From an uncultured Bacilli bacterium (GTDB lineage: Bacteria; Bacillota_I; Bacilli_A; RF39; UBA660), in the NCBI GenBank assembly GCA_934141575.1, contig CAKPCJ010000021.1, positions 1 through 19,258 on the forward strand: a stretch of DNA of 19,258 nucleotides, in the 5' to 3' direction. The translations under genes were made by a program, and so were the position numbers. Positions 1-7,160 of the stretch are shown piece after piece; the stretch's first letter is position 1; every line of letters begins with the position of its first letter. Below the pieces are notes generated by a model. It was not told the DNA's origin. It saw only the letters and a program-made list of their open reading frames with translations, and did no database searches.

Positions 1-1
1 C

Positions 2-325
2 GGTGGAACTGCAATAAAAAGTATACGATTAATAATGGTAGATGAAATATGCAATATAATAAATAATGCAGATAGTAGTAATAATTGTACAATAGATAAT
101 GCATTTTATGATTCTAATGGAAGCAAGAAATTAACTGAAGCATTTTCTAATGTACCAGCATGGTTATACTCAACATACTATTGGACAATGACACCATTTA
201 CTTCCATCTGTGATGATGTGTATAACGTGTATCCTTCTAGCATCCTTGTATATCACAGCGCGGGCTTCGACGGTCGTCTTGGGACTCGCCCAGTAATAGT
301 AACTCTTAAATCTAATATTAAATAA
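2..325 (+). CDS. C-terminal fragment of a surface protein with a C-type-lectin/DUF6273-like end (5' end outside window)
   Basis: The reading frame is open to the left edge, so this is the last ~107 residues of a longer protein. The Met at 35 is internal. The fragment reads as a small globular domain: an IRLIMVDEI segment resembles the 'RL-T-x-E' opening of DUF6273-like or C-type-lectin-type domains, YWTMTPF follows in the middle, and GTRPVIVTL closes it near the C-terminus. In families I know, this 'YW-T/S-P ... G-RPV' pattern occurs in secreted, pilin-linked and phage-linked adhesins of gut Bacillota. Any adhesin role is therefore inference. Codons 203-289 differ sharply from the rest: 24 of 29 end in C or T, and GC is 33 of 60 at 241-300 in an otherwise very AT-rich window. 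A terminator follows directly. The N-terminus is unseen, so I cannot tell whether it carries a prepilin leader or signal peptide. Confidence 0.7.
   Translation, partial: GGTAIKSIRLIMVDEICNIINNADSSNNCTIDNAFYDSNGSKKLTEAFSNVPAWLYSTYYWTMTPFTSICDDVYNVYPSSILVYHSAGFDGRLGTRPVIVTLKSNIK
203..295 (+). other. GC-rich, NNY-codon-rich 3' segment; candidate variable region of a diversity-generating retroelement target
   Basis: Within the partial gene, codons 203-289 are almost all NNY (24 of 29) and GC rises to about 55% at 241-300. The segment ends in a G/C-rich stretch (GGGACTCGCCC, 281-291) just before the fixed RPV motif. Diversity-generating retroelement variable regions typically look like this: AAY codons of the template are randomised at the A positions, and a G/C-rich initiation site lies at the 3' end of the lectin-fold target gene. 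No reverse transcriptase or template repeat is visible in the window, so this is a hypothesis. Confidence 0.35.
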
Positions 326-350
326 AAAAATTCTCGCAAAGAGAATTTTT
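326..350. terminator. Bidirectional intrinsic terminator between convergent genes
   Basis: The AAAAATTCTC arm (326-335), a GCAAA loop (336-340) and the GAGAATTTTT arm (341-350) form a perfect hairpin with A and T tracts on both sides. It sits between the stop of the partial plus-strand gene and the stop of the minus-strand gene, so it can serve both. Confidence 0.8.
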
Positions 351-873
351 ATTTTATCCCATATATTTCATTAGAATAATCATAAAAATAAGTTTTAATT
401 TTTAATGGATGAAATGAAAGAATGCCAAATAATATAGTTATAACAATAATGGAAATAAGAGCAGTTTCTCTAAGATGCAAATCATTAGATTGCAATGCTT
501 TATATCCAACTAAATTTCCAATTAATATTGTAATGAAATATATAATAAGTGTAATAAACATATTTTCACCAATTAAATTAAATACTATTGGATAAATTAT
601 ACCAAGAGATATTACAGTCATAACAGAACTTAAAAAAACACTAATAGATAAATTGCTGAGTGTTTCGTGCTTTATTTTTAGAATGATACTATCTATTATT
701 AGCACTATTGTATATGTTGTAAATGCCATTTTTAAATGCTCAAATATGCTTTCATTTACAGGGAAAAAAATAGCTGTTAAATTATTTGGTATAAGGTCAT
801 ACACAAAATGACTTACAAAACTTAATAAAAATACTAAAATTATATTAATAATTGTTAATTTTTTAGGTGTCAT
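349..873 (-). CDS. DUF6512-like small integral membrane protein
   Basis: This encodes a 174-residue, strongly hydrophobic protein with about five predicted membrane segments (near residues 8-28, 50-66, 76-100, 104-124 and 136-154). The best recognised motif is FFPVNESIFEHLK (residues 36-48), preceded by HFVYD (22-26). I associate this combination with the DUF6512 family of uncharacterised Bacillota membrane proteins, whose 'NES-x-WEHLK' signature is conserved. No function is established for that family and none is proposed here. The start is supported by an AAGGAGG Shine-Dalgarno just upstream of the ATG. A TATAAT -10 lies at 892-897 on the minus strand, but its -35 (CACATA) is poor. The gene converges on the partial gene at the left edge, shares its terminator, and is divergent from mntP. 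Confidence 0.75.
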   Translation of the reverse strand: MTPKKLTIINIILVFLLSFVSHFVYDLIPNNLTAIFFPVNESIFEHLKMAFTTYTIVLIIDSIILKIKHETLSNLSISVFLSSVMTVISLGIIYPIVFNLIGENMFITLIIYFITILIGNLVGYKALQSNDLHLRETALISIIVITILFGILSFHPLKIKTYFYDYSNEIYGIK

Positions 874-954
874 ATGTCCTCCTTTTTTACTATTATATGT
901 ATATTTGTAATTATTATGTGATTTCTAAATATATTTAAATAGAGGTGCTTTTTT

Positions 955-1521
955 ATGGGAATAGTAGAATTATTAGTAATTGCAGTAGGACTTGGTATGG
1001 ATGCTTTTGCAATAGCAATTTGTAAAGGATTATCAATAAAAAAAATAGAATTAAAGCATATGCTTATAGTAGGTGCTTATTTTGGTGGATTTCAAGCACT
1101 AATGCCCACAATAGGATATTTATTGGGATTTGGTTTTTATCAAAAAATAGAGTTTTTAGACCATTGGATAGCGTTTATTCTTCTATCATTAATAGGAATA
1201 AATATGATAAAAGAAGCCTTATTTGAAAATGACGAATCACTTGATGAATCTCTTAATTTTAAAACAATGCTTATATTGTCGATTGCTACTAGTATTGATG
1301 CACTAGCAGCTGGAATAACATTTGCATTTTTAAATACATCGTTATTTGTATCAGTTATAATAATAGGAATAATAACATTTATTCTCTCAGTTATAGGAGT
1401 TAAAATAGGAAATATATATGGAAGAAAATATCAAAAAAAAGCATGTATATTTGGAGGAATAGTTTTAATTTTATTAGGAATTAAAATATTTTTTGAACAT
1501 TTGGGTATAATAAATTTTTAA
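955..1521 (+). CDS. mntP: Putative manganese efflux pump MntP
   Basis: This 188-residue inner-membrane protein is the usual size for MntP (DUF204), which exports Mn2+. It has two homologous halves of three membrane segments each. Each half carries a conserved acidic motif: GMDAFAIAICKG with Asp16 in the first and ATSIDALAAGITF with Asp115 in the second. These paired aspartates are the metal-path residues of the family. An AGAGGTG Shine-Dalgarno at about 941-947 precedes the ATG. I see no yybP-ykoY manganese riboswitch in the 81-base gap upstream, and no convincing promoter there. The gene lies 63 bases before dnaG in the same direction, so read-through into dnaG is possible. Assignment to the family is secure, while the metal specificity rests on family knowledge. 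Confidence 0.9.
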   Translation: MGIVELLVIAVGLGMDAFAIAICKGLSIKKIELKHMLIVGAYFGGFQALMPTIGYLLGFGFYQKIEFLDHWIAFILLSLIGINMIKEALFENDESLDESLNFKTMLILSIATSIDALAAGITFAFLNTSLFVSVIIIGIITFILSVIGVKIGNIYGRKYQKKACIFGGIVLILLGIKIFFEHLGIINF

Positions 1522-1584
1522 AATTAAAAAAAAAGAAGGAATTTTATCAATTTATGTAGAATATATAATTAGGGTGCATGTTTT

Positions 1585-3303
1585 ATGGATGATGTAAAAA
1601 CAGATATAGTTGAAGAGGTCAGAAGAAAAGCTAATATAGTTGATGTAATTAGCGAGTATATCCCACTAAGTAAAAATGGCAAAAACTATGTAGGGGTATG
1701 CCCATTTCATGATGACTCAAACCCATCCATGTTTGTTTCTCCGGATAAACAAATATTTAAATGCTTTGCATGTGGCGTAGGCGGAAACGTATTTAACTTT
1801 GTTATGAATTATGAACACTTATCTTTTAAAGAAACATTAAAGCTTTTGGGAGATAAGTTTGGGATTGATACTAAGGTTAATATTGGAAAAAAGACCGAAA
1901 GTGATCCTTCATTAGAAGCGTACGAGATAGTTACGAAATACTATGAGAATAGTTTATTTACTAATAAAGGTGTAGATGCATTAAAATATTTAAATGGAAG
2001 AAGCATAAGTGATGAAATAATAAGGGAGTTTAGAATTGGCTATTCCCCAAACGAAGATGTGGTTACTAAAATGTTGGTAAGTAAACATTTTTCTTATGAC
2101 ATGTTAGTAAATATTGGAATTACTACAAAGACAGATTACGGATATAGAGATTTCTTTTTTAACCGTATAATGTTTCCAATATGTGATCATGAAAATAGAG
2201 TAGTAGCGTGTTCTGGGAGGATTTTTAATGGTGAAAAAACTTCAAAATACATAAATACAAAAGAGACTAAACATTTTAGAAAGGGTAGCATTTTATATAA
2301 CTATTACCGCGCTAAGGAATATGCATTGAAAGAAAAATCAATAATTATTACAGAGGGGTTCTTTGATGTTATAAGATGTTATACAGCAGGTTTTAAAAAT
2401 GTTATTGCAACTATGGGTACTGCAGTTACAGAAGAGCATGTAAAAGCAATTAGAAAACTTAGTACTAATATAATCTTATTGTTTGATGGAGATAATGCCG
2501 GAGCTAAAGCAACATATTCATGCGGAAATATACTGATGAAAAATGGAATCGTACCAAAAGTAGTAAGATTGGGAGAATATGATCCAGATGAATATATTTT
2601 GAAATTTGGACCAGAAGGCTTTAAAACAATAATGTCACATCCAATTTCGTTCATGGAGTTTAAACTTGATTATTTAAAGCAGAATAGAGATATGACAAAA
2701 ATTGCAGATTTATCAAGTTATGTAAACGATGTAATAGAAGAAATAAACAAAATGGATGATTTAGTTCTAAGGGATATAACGATAGATAAGATAAGCAGGG
2801 AACTAGGAATTGATAAAAGTATAATCACATCTAGACTTGAGAATAATCAAAAGAAAGAAAAAAAGGTTATTCAACCAAAAGTAAAAAAATTAAATAAATA
2901 TGACAAAGCTAGTTATAAAATAATATATTATATGTTAAACAGTGAAGACATAATAAATATATACCAAAATAGAGGAATAGTATTTAACGAAAATATATAT
3001 AGAGATTTAGCTAATGAAATACTTTACTTTTATAAAAATAATGGTAAAATAAGCAGTGCAGATTTAATATCGTATTTAAATGAAAAAAAGGAGCTTGCTG
3101 ACATAATAGTTGATGTGGAAAGTATGAATTATGATGAAAAATACAATATTGAAGAAATAGAGGACTGCATTAATTTATTAAAAAAATACGCAATTCAAAG
3201 GGAAATAGATAGACTAAATGACAATTTAAAGAAGGAATTAGATATTTCAAAAAAAGCTGAAATATTAAATAAAATATTAGAGTTGAAAAAGAGGGAGTTG
3301 TAA
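1585..3303 (+). CDS. dnaG: DNA primase DnaG
   Basis: This 572-residue primase synthesises RNA primers at the replication fork. Domains in order: an N-terminal CHC2 zinc ribbon with ligands Cys39, His42, Cys60 and Cys63 (VCPFHDD and KCFACGVGG); the catalytic RNAP-basic/TOPRIM core, with ITEGFFDVI holding the catalytic Glu257, ATMGTAVTEEH, and the metal-binding LLFDGDNAG (Asp301, Asp303); then a helical helicase-interaction region from about residue 440. The length is close to the ~600 typical of Bacillota. The ATG follows an AGGGTG ribosome site at 1571-1576. The stop is two bases before the rpoD start, and the rpoD Shine-Dalgarno lies inside the last dnaG codons. This is the classical macromolecular-synthesis arrangement. 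A TATAAT at 1564-1569 is too close to the start to serve as its promoter. Confidence 0.97.
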   Translation: MDDVKTDIVEEVRRKANIVDVISEYIPLSKNGKNYVGVCPFHDDSNPSMFVSPDKQIFKCFACGVGGNVFNFVMNYEHLSFKETLKLLGDKFGIDTKVNIGKKTESDPSLEAYEIVTKYYENSLFTNKGVDALKYLNGRSISDEIIREFRIGYSPNEDVVTKMLVSKHFSYDMLVNIGITTKTDYGYRDFFFNRIMFPICDHENRVVACSGRIFNGEKTSKYINTKETKHFRKGSILYNYYRAKEYALKEKSIIITEGFFDVIRCYTAGFKNVIATMGTAVTEEHVKAIRKLSTNIILLFDGDNAGAKATYSCGNILMKNGIVPKVVRLGEYDPDEYILKFGPEGFKTIMSHPISFMEFKLDYLKQNRDMTKIADLSSYVNDVIEEINKMDDLVLRDITIDKISRELGIDKSIITSRLENNQKKEKKVIQPKVKKLNKYDKASYKIIYYMLNSEDIINIYQNRGIVFNENIYRDLANEILYFYKNNGKISSADLISYLNEKKELADIIVDVESMNYDEKYNIEEIEDCINLLKKYAIQREIDRLNDNLKKELDISKKAEILNKILELKKREL

Positions 3304-3305
3304 CT

Positions 3306-4388
3306 ATGGTAAAAGAAATTAAATCATTTGAAGATAGAAAGAAAGAATTAATTAAAAAAGGTAAGACTCAAGGGTATATAACATATGAAGAATTAGCAAA
3401 AGAATTAAAAGGTCTTGAGTTAGATGCAGATTCACTTGATGAATTATACAACGCTTTAAGTGAAAATGGTATAGATGTTGTTTCAGAAGAAGAACCAGCT
3501 GAACCAGAAGATAACAGTGGTGTTGCACTAGAAGATATTACATTGCCAAAAGATGTTAAGATTAATGACCCAGTAAGAATGTATTTAAAAGAAATAGGTA
3601 AAATAAGCTTACTTTCTTTAGAAGAGGAACTAGAACTTTCAGAAAGAGTAGTAAAGGGTGATGAGGAGGCTAAAAACCGTTTAGCTGAAGCAAACCTTCG
3701 TTTAGTTGTAAGTATTGCCAAAAGATATGTAGGACGTGGAATGTTGTTTTTGGATTTGATTCAAGAAGGGAATATAGGCCTTATGAAAGCAGTAGATAAA
3801 TTTGATGCTTCTAAAGGATACAAATTTTCAACATATGCAACTTGGTGGATTAGACAAGCAATAACAAGAGCAATAGCAGACCAAGCTCGTACAATTCGCG
3901 TACCAGTTCATATGGTTGAAACTATAAATAAATTAGCACGTATTCAAAGGCAAATGACACTTGAATTAAACAGAGAACCAACTGAAGAAGAACTTGCTAA
4001 AAAAATGAATTTGTCATTAGACAAAATAAGAGAAATATATAAAATAAGTCAAGAACCAGTATCACTAGAAACTCCAATAGGAGAAGAAGATGACTCACAT
4101 TTGGTTGATTTTATAAAAGATGAAAGAAGTATGAGTCCAGAAGAATACGCTACTAATGAAATGTTAAAAGATGAAATATCAGAAGTTTTATATACGTTAA
4201 CAGAAAGAGAAGAACAAGTATTACGTTTAAGATTTGGATTAGATGATGGACATCAAAGAACACTTGAAGAAGTAGGTCAAATATTCAATGTAACGCGTGA
4301 AAGGATAAGACAGATAGAAGCAAAGGCATTAAGAAAATTACGTCATCCATCAAGAAGCAGAAAATTAAAGGACTTTTTAACTGACTAA
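3306..4388 (+). CDS. rpoD: Primary (housekeeping) RNA polymerase sigma factor, SigA/RpoD
   Basis: This 360-residue protein is the vegetative sigma-70 factor. It has a short region 1.1 (residues ~5-58), an acidic linker (59-75), region 1.2 (VRMYLKEIGKISLL, 90-103), region 2 (NLRLVVSIAKRYVGRG, DLIQEGNIGLMKAVDKFD and STYATWWIRQAI, ~130-187), which melts and binds the -10, region 3 (~208-285), and region 4 (LRLRFGL to TRERIRQIEAKALRKLRHP, ~305-348), which binds the -35. The size matches SigA of Bacillus-like genomes. GAGGGAG inside the end of dnaG is the ribosome site. The stop overlaps the trmK start by one base (TAATG), so the two are translationally coupled. Many promoters in this window have TTGAAA/TATAAT-type elements, as expected for this factor. 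Confidence 0.97.
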   Translation: MVKEIKSFEDRKKELIKKGKTQGYITYEELAKELKGLELDADSLDELYNALSENGIDVVSEEEPAEPEDNSGVALEDITLPKDVKINDPVRMYLKEIGKISLLSLEEELELSERVVKGDEEAKNRLAEANLRLVVSIAKRYVGRGMLFLDLIQEGNIGLMKAVDKFDASKGYKFSTYATWWIRQAITRAIADQARTIRVPVHMVETINKLARIQRQMTLELNREPTEEELAKKMNLSLDKIREIYKISQEPVSLETPIGEEDDSHLVDFIKDERSMSPEEYATNEMLKDEISEVLYTLTEREEQVLRLRFGLDDGHQRTLEEVGQIFNVTRERIRQIEAKALRKLRHPSRSRKLKDFLTD

Positions 4389-5047
4389 TGAAAAGAATAA
4401 ACGCTTTAGCAAAAATGGTTCCAGACAATTCAAGAGTAATTGATATTGGCTGTGATCATGGTTATTTAGGAATTGAATTAATTAATGAAAATAGAGGAAT
4501 TAGTGTTATTTCAAGTGATATTAGTAGCAATGCACTGCAATTCGCAAAGAAAAATATTTTGCAAGCAAATGTTAATGGTATTGATTTAAGAGTTGGAAAT
4601 GGATTATCAGTAGTTACTAAAAATGAAATTGATACAATAGTAATCGCAGGCATGGGAGCACATACCCAAATTGAAATATTAAAATCCGGGCTTGAAAAAC
4701 TAGATAGTGTAAGAACTATTATACTATCACCAAATGATGGCTCATTCTATATAAGAAATAACCTTAATTTAATTAATTATCACATAGAGGATGAAGAAAT
4801 TATATTCGAAAACGGAAAATTTTATACAATTTTAAAATTATGCAAAGGGTTTAACGAATATACATATGCTCAAATGTTAATGGGACCAGTATTATTAAAA
4901 AAACAAGATGAATTGTTTTTTAAATACTATGAAACAATTTTAACTAAAAAAGAAAAAATATTGGAAAACTTGCCAAAAAAATATTCTAAAAAAATAAGTT
5001 TAACTAAAAAAGATGTAAAAATTATAAAAAAATATTTAAGAAAATAA
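4388..5047 (+). CDS. trmK: tRNA (adenine(22)-N1)-methyltransferase TrmK
   Basis: This 219-residue Rossmann-fold methyltransferase is expected to place N1-methyl on adenosine 22 of tRNAs using S-adenosylmethionine. The SAM-binding motif I is VIDIGCDHGYLGIEL (residues ~17-31), with motif II around VISSDIS, and IDTIVIAGMG follows further on. LSPNDGSFYIRNNL corresponds to the conserved 'NP/PN...LR' region of the COG2384 family. The C-terminal third is Lys-rich and helical, as in the family. It overlaps the rpoD stop by one base and ends in a terminator that includes its own stop codon. In Bacillus, trmK likewise lies just after sigA, which supports the call. The usual partner gene (NIF3/YqfO family) is absent here. 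Confidence 0.9.
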   Translation: MKRINALAKMVPDNSRVIDIGCDHGYLGIELINENRGISVISSDISSNALQFAKKNILQANVNGIDLRVGNGLSVVTKNEIDTIVIAGMGAHTQIEILKSGLEKLDSVRTIILSPNDGSFYIRNNLNLINYHIEDEEIIFENGKFYTILKLCKGFNEYTYAQMLMGPVLLKKQDELFFKYYETILTKKEKILENLPKKYSKKISLTKKDVKIIKKYLRK

Positions 5048-5064
5048 CGTAAGTTATTTTTTTT
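5041..5064 (+). terminator. Intrinsic terminator after trmK
   Basis: AAAATAAC (5041-5048), a GTAA loop and GTTATTTT (5053-5060) form an 8-bp hairpin that continues into a T run. It includes the trmK stop codon and ends the dnaG-rpoD-trmK transcript. Confidence 0.85.
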
Positions 5065-5070
5065 GTTTAT

Positions 5071-5099
5071 ATGAAAAAAACTCACAAATAGTGAATTTT
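5071..5099 (-). terminator. Intrinsic terminator for the minus-strand yqfQ-like gene
   Basis: On the minus strand, AAAATTCAC, an ATTT-type loop and GTGAGTTTT form a 9-bp stem with one G-U pair (plus-strand arms 5077-5085 and 5091-5099), followed by a T run. It lies at the 3' end of the minus-strand gene. Confidence 0.7.
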
Positions 5100-5394
5100 A
5101 TTTGAAAAATGCTGGATTTTTTAAGACCTTTTCCTCTTTTGGAACTTCTTTTATTTCCTCGACTGTTTCTTCTTGAACGGTATCAGGTTTTCTAAATTCG
5201 TTTGCAACTCTAAACATAGTTTTAATATTCCTATAGATAGGACCTATTTGATAAAAAACTGGAATAGCCTGGTTTACAACATTTAATGTTTTTCCAGCAT
5301 TTGTTAGGAAACCAGCCCAATTAAAAGTTGACCTTGGAAAACCTAAAGAATATCCCCTCATAGGAAAAGACATCAACCCACGTCCTGGGAACAA
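5098..5394 (-). CDS. yqfQ: YqfQ/VrrA-like small protein
   Basis: This is a 98-residue protein of unknown biochemical role. The N-terminus is Gly/Pro/Arg/Phe-rich (FPGRGLMSFPMRGYSLGFPR). A helical core follows (FLTNAGKTLNVVNQAIPVF to GPIYRNIKTMFRVANEF), and the tail is acidic and Lys-rich. That order, with the 'FL-N-x-K-x-L ... Q-GP-x-x-x-N' core, resembles the YqfQ (VrrA) family of Bacilli. In Bacillus, yqfQ lies in the same sigA-trmK neighbourhood, so synteny strengthens a weak sequence match. Start choice: the frame is open to a TTG at 5412, but AGGGGAGGAG occupies 5400-5409 on the minus strand and is ideally placed for the TTG at 5394. The -10 at 5416-5421 would start the RNA downstream of the 5412 codon. 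It is divergent from pilC. Confidence 0.65.
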   Translation of the reverse strand: MFPGRGLMSFPMRGYSLGFPRSTFNWAGFLTNAGKTLNVVNQAIPVFYQIGPIYRNIKTMFRVANEFRKPDTVQEETVEEIKEVPKEEKVLKNPAFFK

Positions 5395-5415
5395 AATTAC
5401 TCCTCCCCTCAAAAT

Positions 5416-5444
5416 ATTATATGTTTGTTCAAAAAAAATGTTTA
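5416..5444 (-). promoter_or_regulatory. Candidate promoter of the yqfQ-like gene
   Basis: On the minus strand, TAAACA (5439-5444) and a perfect TATAAT (5416-5421) are separated by 17 bases. Transcription would begin near 5409, just ahead of the AGGAG ribosome site, which favours the TTG start at 5394. Confidence 0.45.
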
Positions 5445-5469
5445 AAAAAAGCTTAAAGTATGTTATACT
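5441..5469 (+). promoter_or_regulatory. Candidate extended -10 promoter of pilC
   Basis: TGtTATACT (5461-5469) is an extended -10 element. A weak -35 (TTTAAA, 5441-5446) lies 17 bases upstream. The pilC ribosome site AGGAGG follows at 5499-5504. This region overlaps the divergent yqfQ-like promoter. Confidence 0.5.
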
Positions 5470-5512
5470 TTTGTATAGTAGGTTAAGAATAAAGAGGTAG
5501 GAGGTGTATCTA

Positions 5513-7147
5513 GTGATAGTAGATACATTGTTGAGACCATTTATGTGGTTTTATAAGGGTGTTTCGACTTTTGCTTATTGCATATTTTGTATCCTTAAAT
5601 GGGCTTTTTTAGGAATTTCATTTCCAATAGTTACACTAGGTAAGATATTTGGCAAGTTTTTCAAATTTATATTTAGTGGATTAGAATTATTTTTCTCTAC
5701 AATTGGGAAATCATTTAAAGAATTCTTTTCAAATATTGGAACTTCAATGAAATATTTCTTTATAAATGTAGGCGCTACATTTAAAATACTTGGAAATAAA
5801 ATTAAAAAAGGATTTAATAAATTAATATTTAATAATAGTATAGCTAAAAATATAAGAAATAAACGTGATTTAAAAAGGGAAGTATTGTTAATAGACTTTA
5901 ATGGTGCAGATGCAACAAGAAGCGAAAAAAAGAACACATACAAATACGTTGCTAAAAACCCAGATGGAAAGATAGTAACAGGATACTTTGATGGCTTTTC
6001 AAAAGCGGATGTTCACTCATTTTTATACAGTGAGGGTTATGAAGTATATTCAATAAAAACATCTTCATTTATAAATTTTGCATTTGGACAAAAAGGTAGC
6101 AGATCAAAAATGAAGAATAAAGATTTAATATTCTTCTTAACACAACTTGCTACTTACGTAAGGTCAGGTATACCATTAACGGATGCTATGAAAATTTTAT
6201 CAAAGCAAATAACGCAAGCATCTAAGCAAAAAACATTCCAATCTATTATTTATGAATTAACAATGGGTGAAACTTTTAGTGAAGCATTAAATAAACAAGG
6301 GGATGTATTTCCAAAATTGCTAATTAATATGCTAAAAACATCTGAAATGACTGGTGAATTAGTTGAAACTCTAGATGATATGGCAGAGTATTATACAGTT
6401 TCTGAAAGAAACCGTAAGCAAATGATATCTGCATTAACGTATCCAACAGTTATATTTATAATGGTAATAGTTGTTTTGACATTTATGATGCTTTACGTAA
6501 TACCACAATTTGTAAAAATATATGATAGTCAAAATATTGAAATACCAGGTATAACACAGGCAATAATCAATATAAGTAATTTCTTAAAAAACAATATAAT
6601 ATATGTATTAATAGCGGTAATTGGAACTATAACTTTGTTCTATCTTGCATATACAAAAATTAAAGGATTTAAAACAAGCATACAGTGGATGCTTATGCAT
6701 ATGCCAGTTGTAGGCAAAGTTATAATATATAACGAAGTTACAATGTTTACTAAAACATTCGCATCATTATTAAAACACAATGTATTTATAACAGACAGTA
6801 TGGAAGTTTTAAGCAAAATAACAAATAACGAAGTGTATAAAATGTTAATTGTTGATGCTGTTGCCAATCTGGCAAGAGGAGAATCAATTTCAGTTGCATT
6901 TAAAGATCATTGGGCATTTCCAACGATAGCGTATGAAATGCTTGTGACAGGTGAAAGAACTGGACAATTAGGTGTAATGATGGGAAAGGTTTCTGAATAC
7001 TACCAAGATCAGCAAGCTGCGATGGTTACATCAATAAAGGCTTTAATAGAACCAATTGTTATTTGTATACTTGCAGTAGTAGTTGGTATAATCTTGTTAT
7101 CAGTAGTATTACCAATGTTTAAATTATACGAAGGTATCCAAGTATAA
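5513..7147 (+). CDS. pilC: Type IV pilus/ComGB-like inner-membrane platform protein PilC with N-terminal amphipathic extension
   Basis: This polytopic platform protein is expected to link the PilB ATPase to pilin insertion. The last ~400 of its 544 residues are a normal PilC/GspF: a small domain (YKYVAKNPDGKIVTGYFD, ~143-160), a first T2SF domain (~203-330: FFLTQLATYVRSGIPL, SEMTGELVETL, then a membrane helix ~311-332) and a second (~400-540: FTKTFASLLKHNVFI, GERTGQLGVMM, final helix ~511-533). The first ~115 residues are unusual: a membrane-like stretch (~17-42), then tandem 11-residue amphipathic repeats. PilC proteins are usually ~400 residues. Start choice: a GTG at 5504 lies inside the AGGAGGTG ribosome site, so the in-frame GTG at 5513, eight bases downstream of AGGAGG, is the better start. 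pilD follows after 13 bases. Confidence 0.9.
   Translation: MIVDTLLRPFMWFYKGVSTFAYCIFCILKWAFLGISFPIVTLGKIFGKFFKFIFSGLELFFSTIGKSFKEFFSNIGTSMKYFFINVGATFKILGNKIKKGFNKLIFNNSIAKNIRNKRDLKREVLLIDFNGADATRSEKKNTYKYVAKNPDGKIVTGYFDGFSKADVHSFLYSEGYEVYSIKTSSFINFAFGQKGSRSKMKNKDLIFFLTQLATYVRSGIPLTDAMKILSKQITQASKQKTFQSIIYELTMGETFSEALNKQGDVFPKLLINMLKTSEMTGELVETLDDMAEYYTVSERNRKQMISALTYPTVIFIMVIVVLTFMMLYVIPQFVKIYDSQNIEIPGITQAIINISNFLKNNIIYVLIAVIGTITLFYLAYTKIKGFKTSIQWMLMHMPVVGKVIIYNEVTMFTKTFASLLKHNVFITDSMEVLSKITNNEVYKMLIVDAVANLARGESISVAFKDHWAFPTIAYEMLVTGERTGQLGVMMGKVSEYYQDQQAAMVTSIKALIEPIVICILAVVVGIILLSVVLPMFKLYEGIQV
5690..5788 (+). repeat. DNA encoding three tandem 11-residue amphipathic repeats in PilC
   Basis: Residues 60-92 of PilC read FFSTIGKSFKE, FFSNIGTSMKY and FFINVGATFKI: three in-register 11-mers with Phe-Phe at positions 1-2, Ile/Val at 5, Gly at 6, Ser/Thr at 8 and Lys at 10. 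A looser copy, FFKFIFSGLEL, precedes them (49-59), and LGNKIKKGFNK follows (93-103). An 11-residue period suits a long amphipathic helix lying on a membrane. Confidence 0.75.
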
Positions 7148-7160
7148 TGAGGAGGAGTAT

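Noticed and set aside
1564..1569. Perfect TATAAT just before dnaG.
   Set aside because: Transcription would begin inside the ribosome site at 1571-1576, and there is no -35 at a suitable distance.
3368..3721. Minus-strand open frame of 117 codons opposite rpoD.
   Set aside because: It is a Ser-rich shadow of Glu/Leu-rich rpoD codons, with no promoter or ribosome site.
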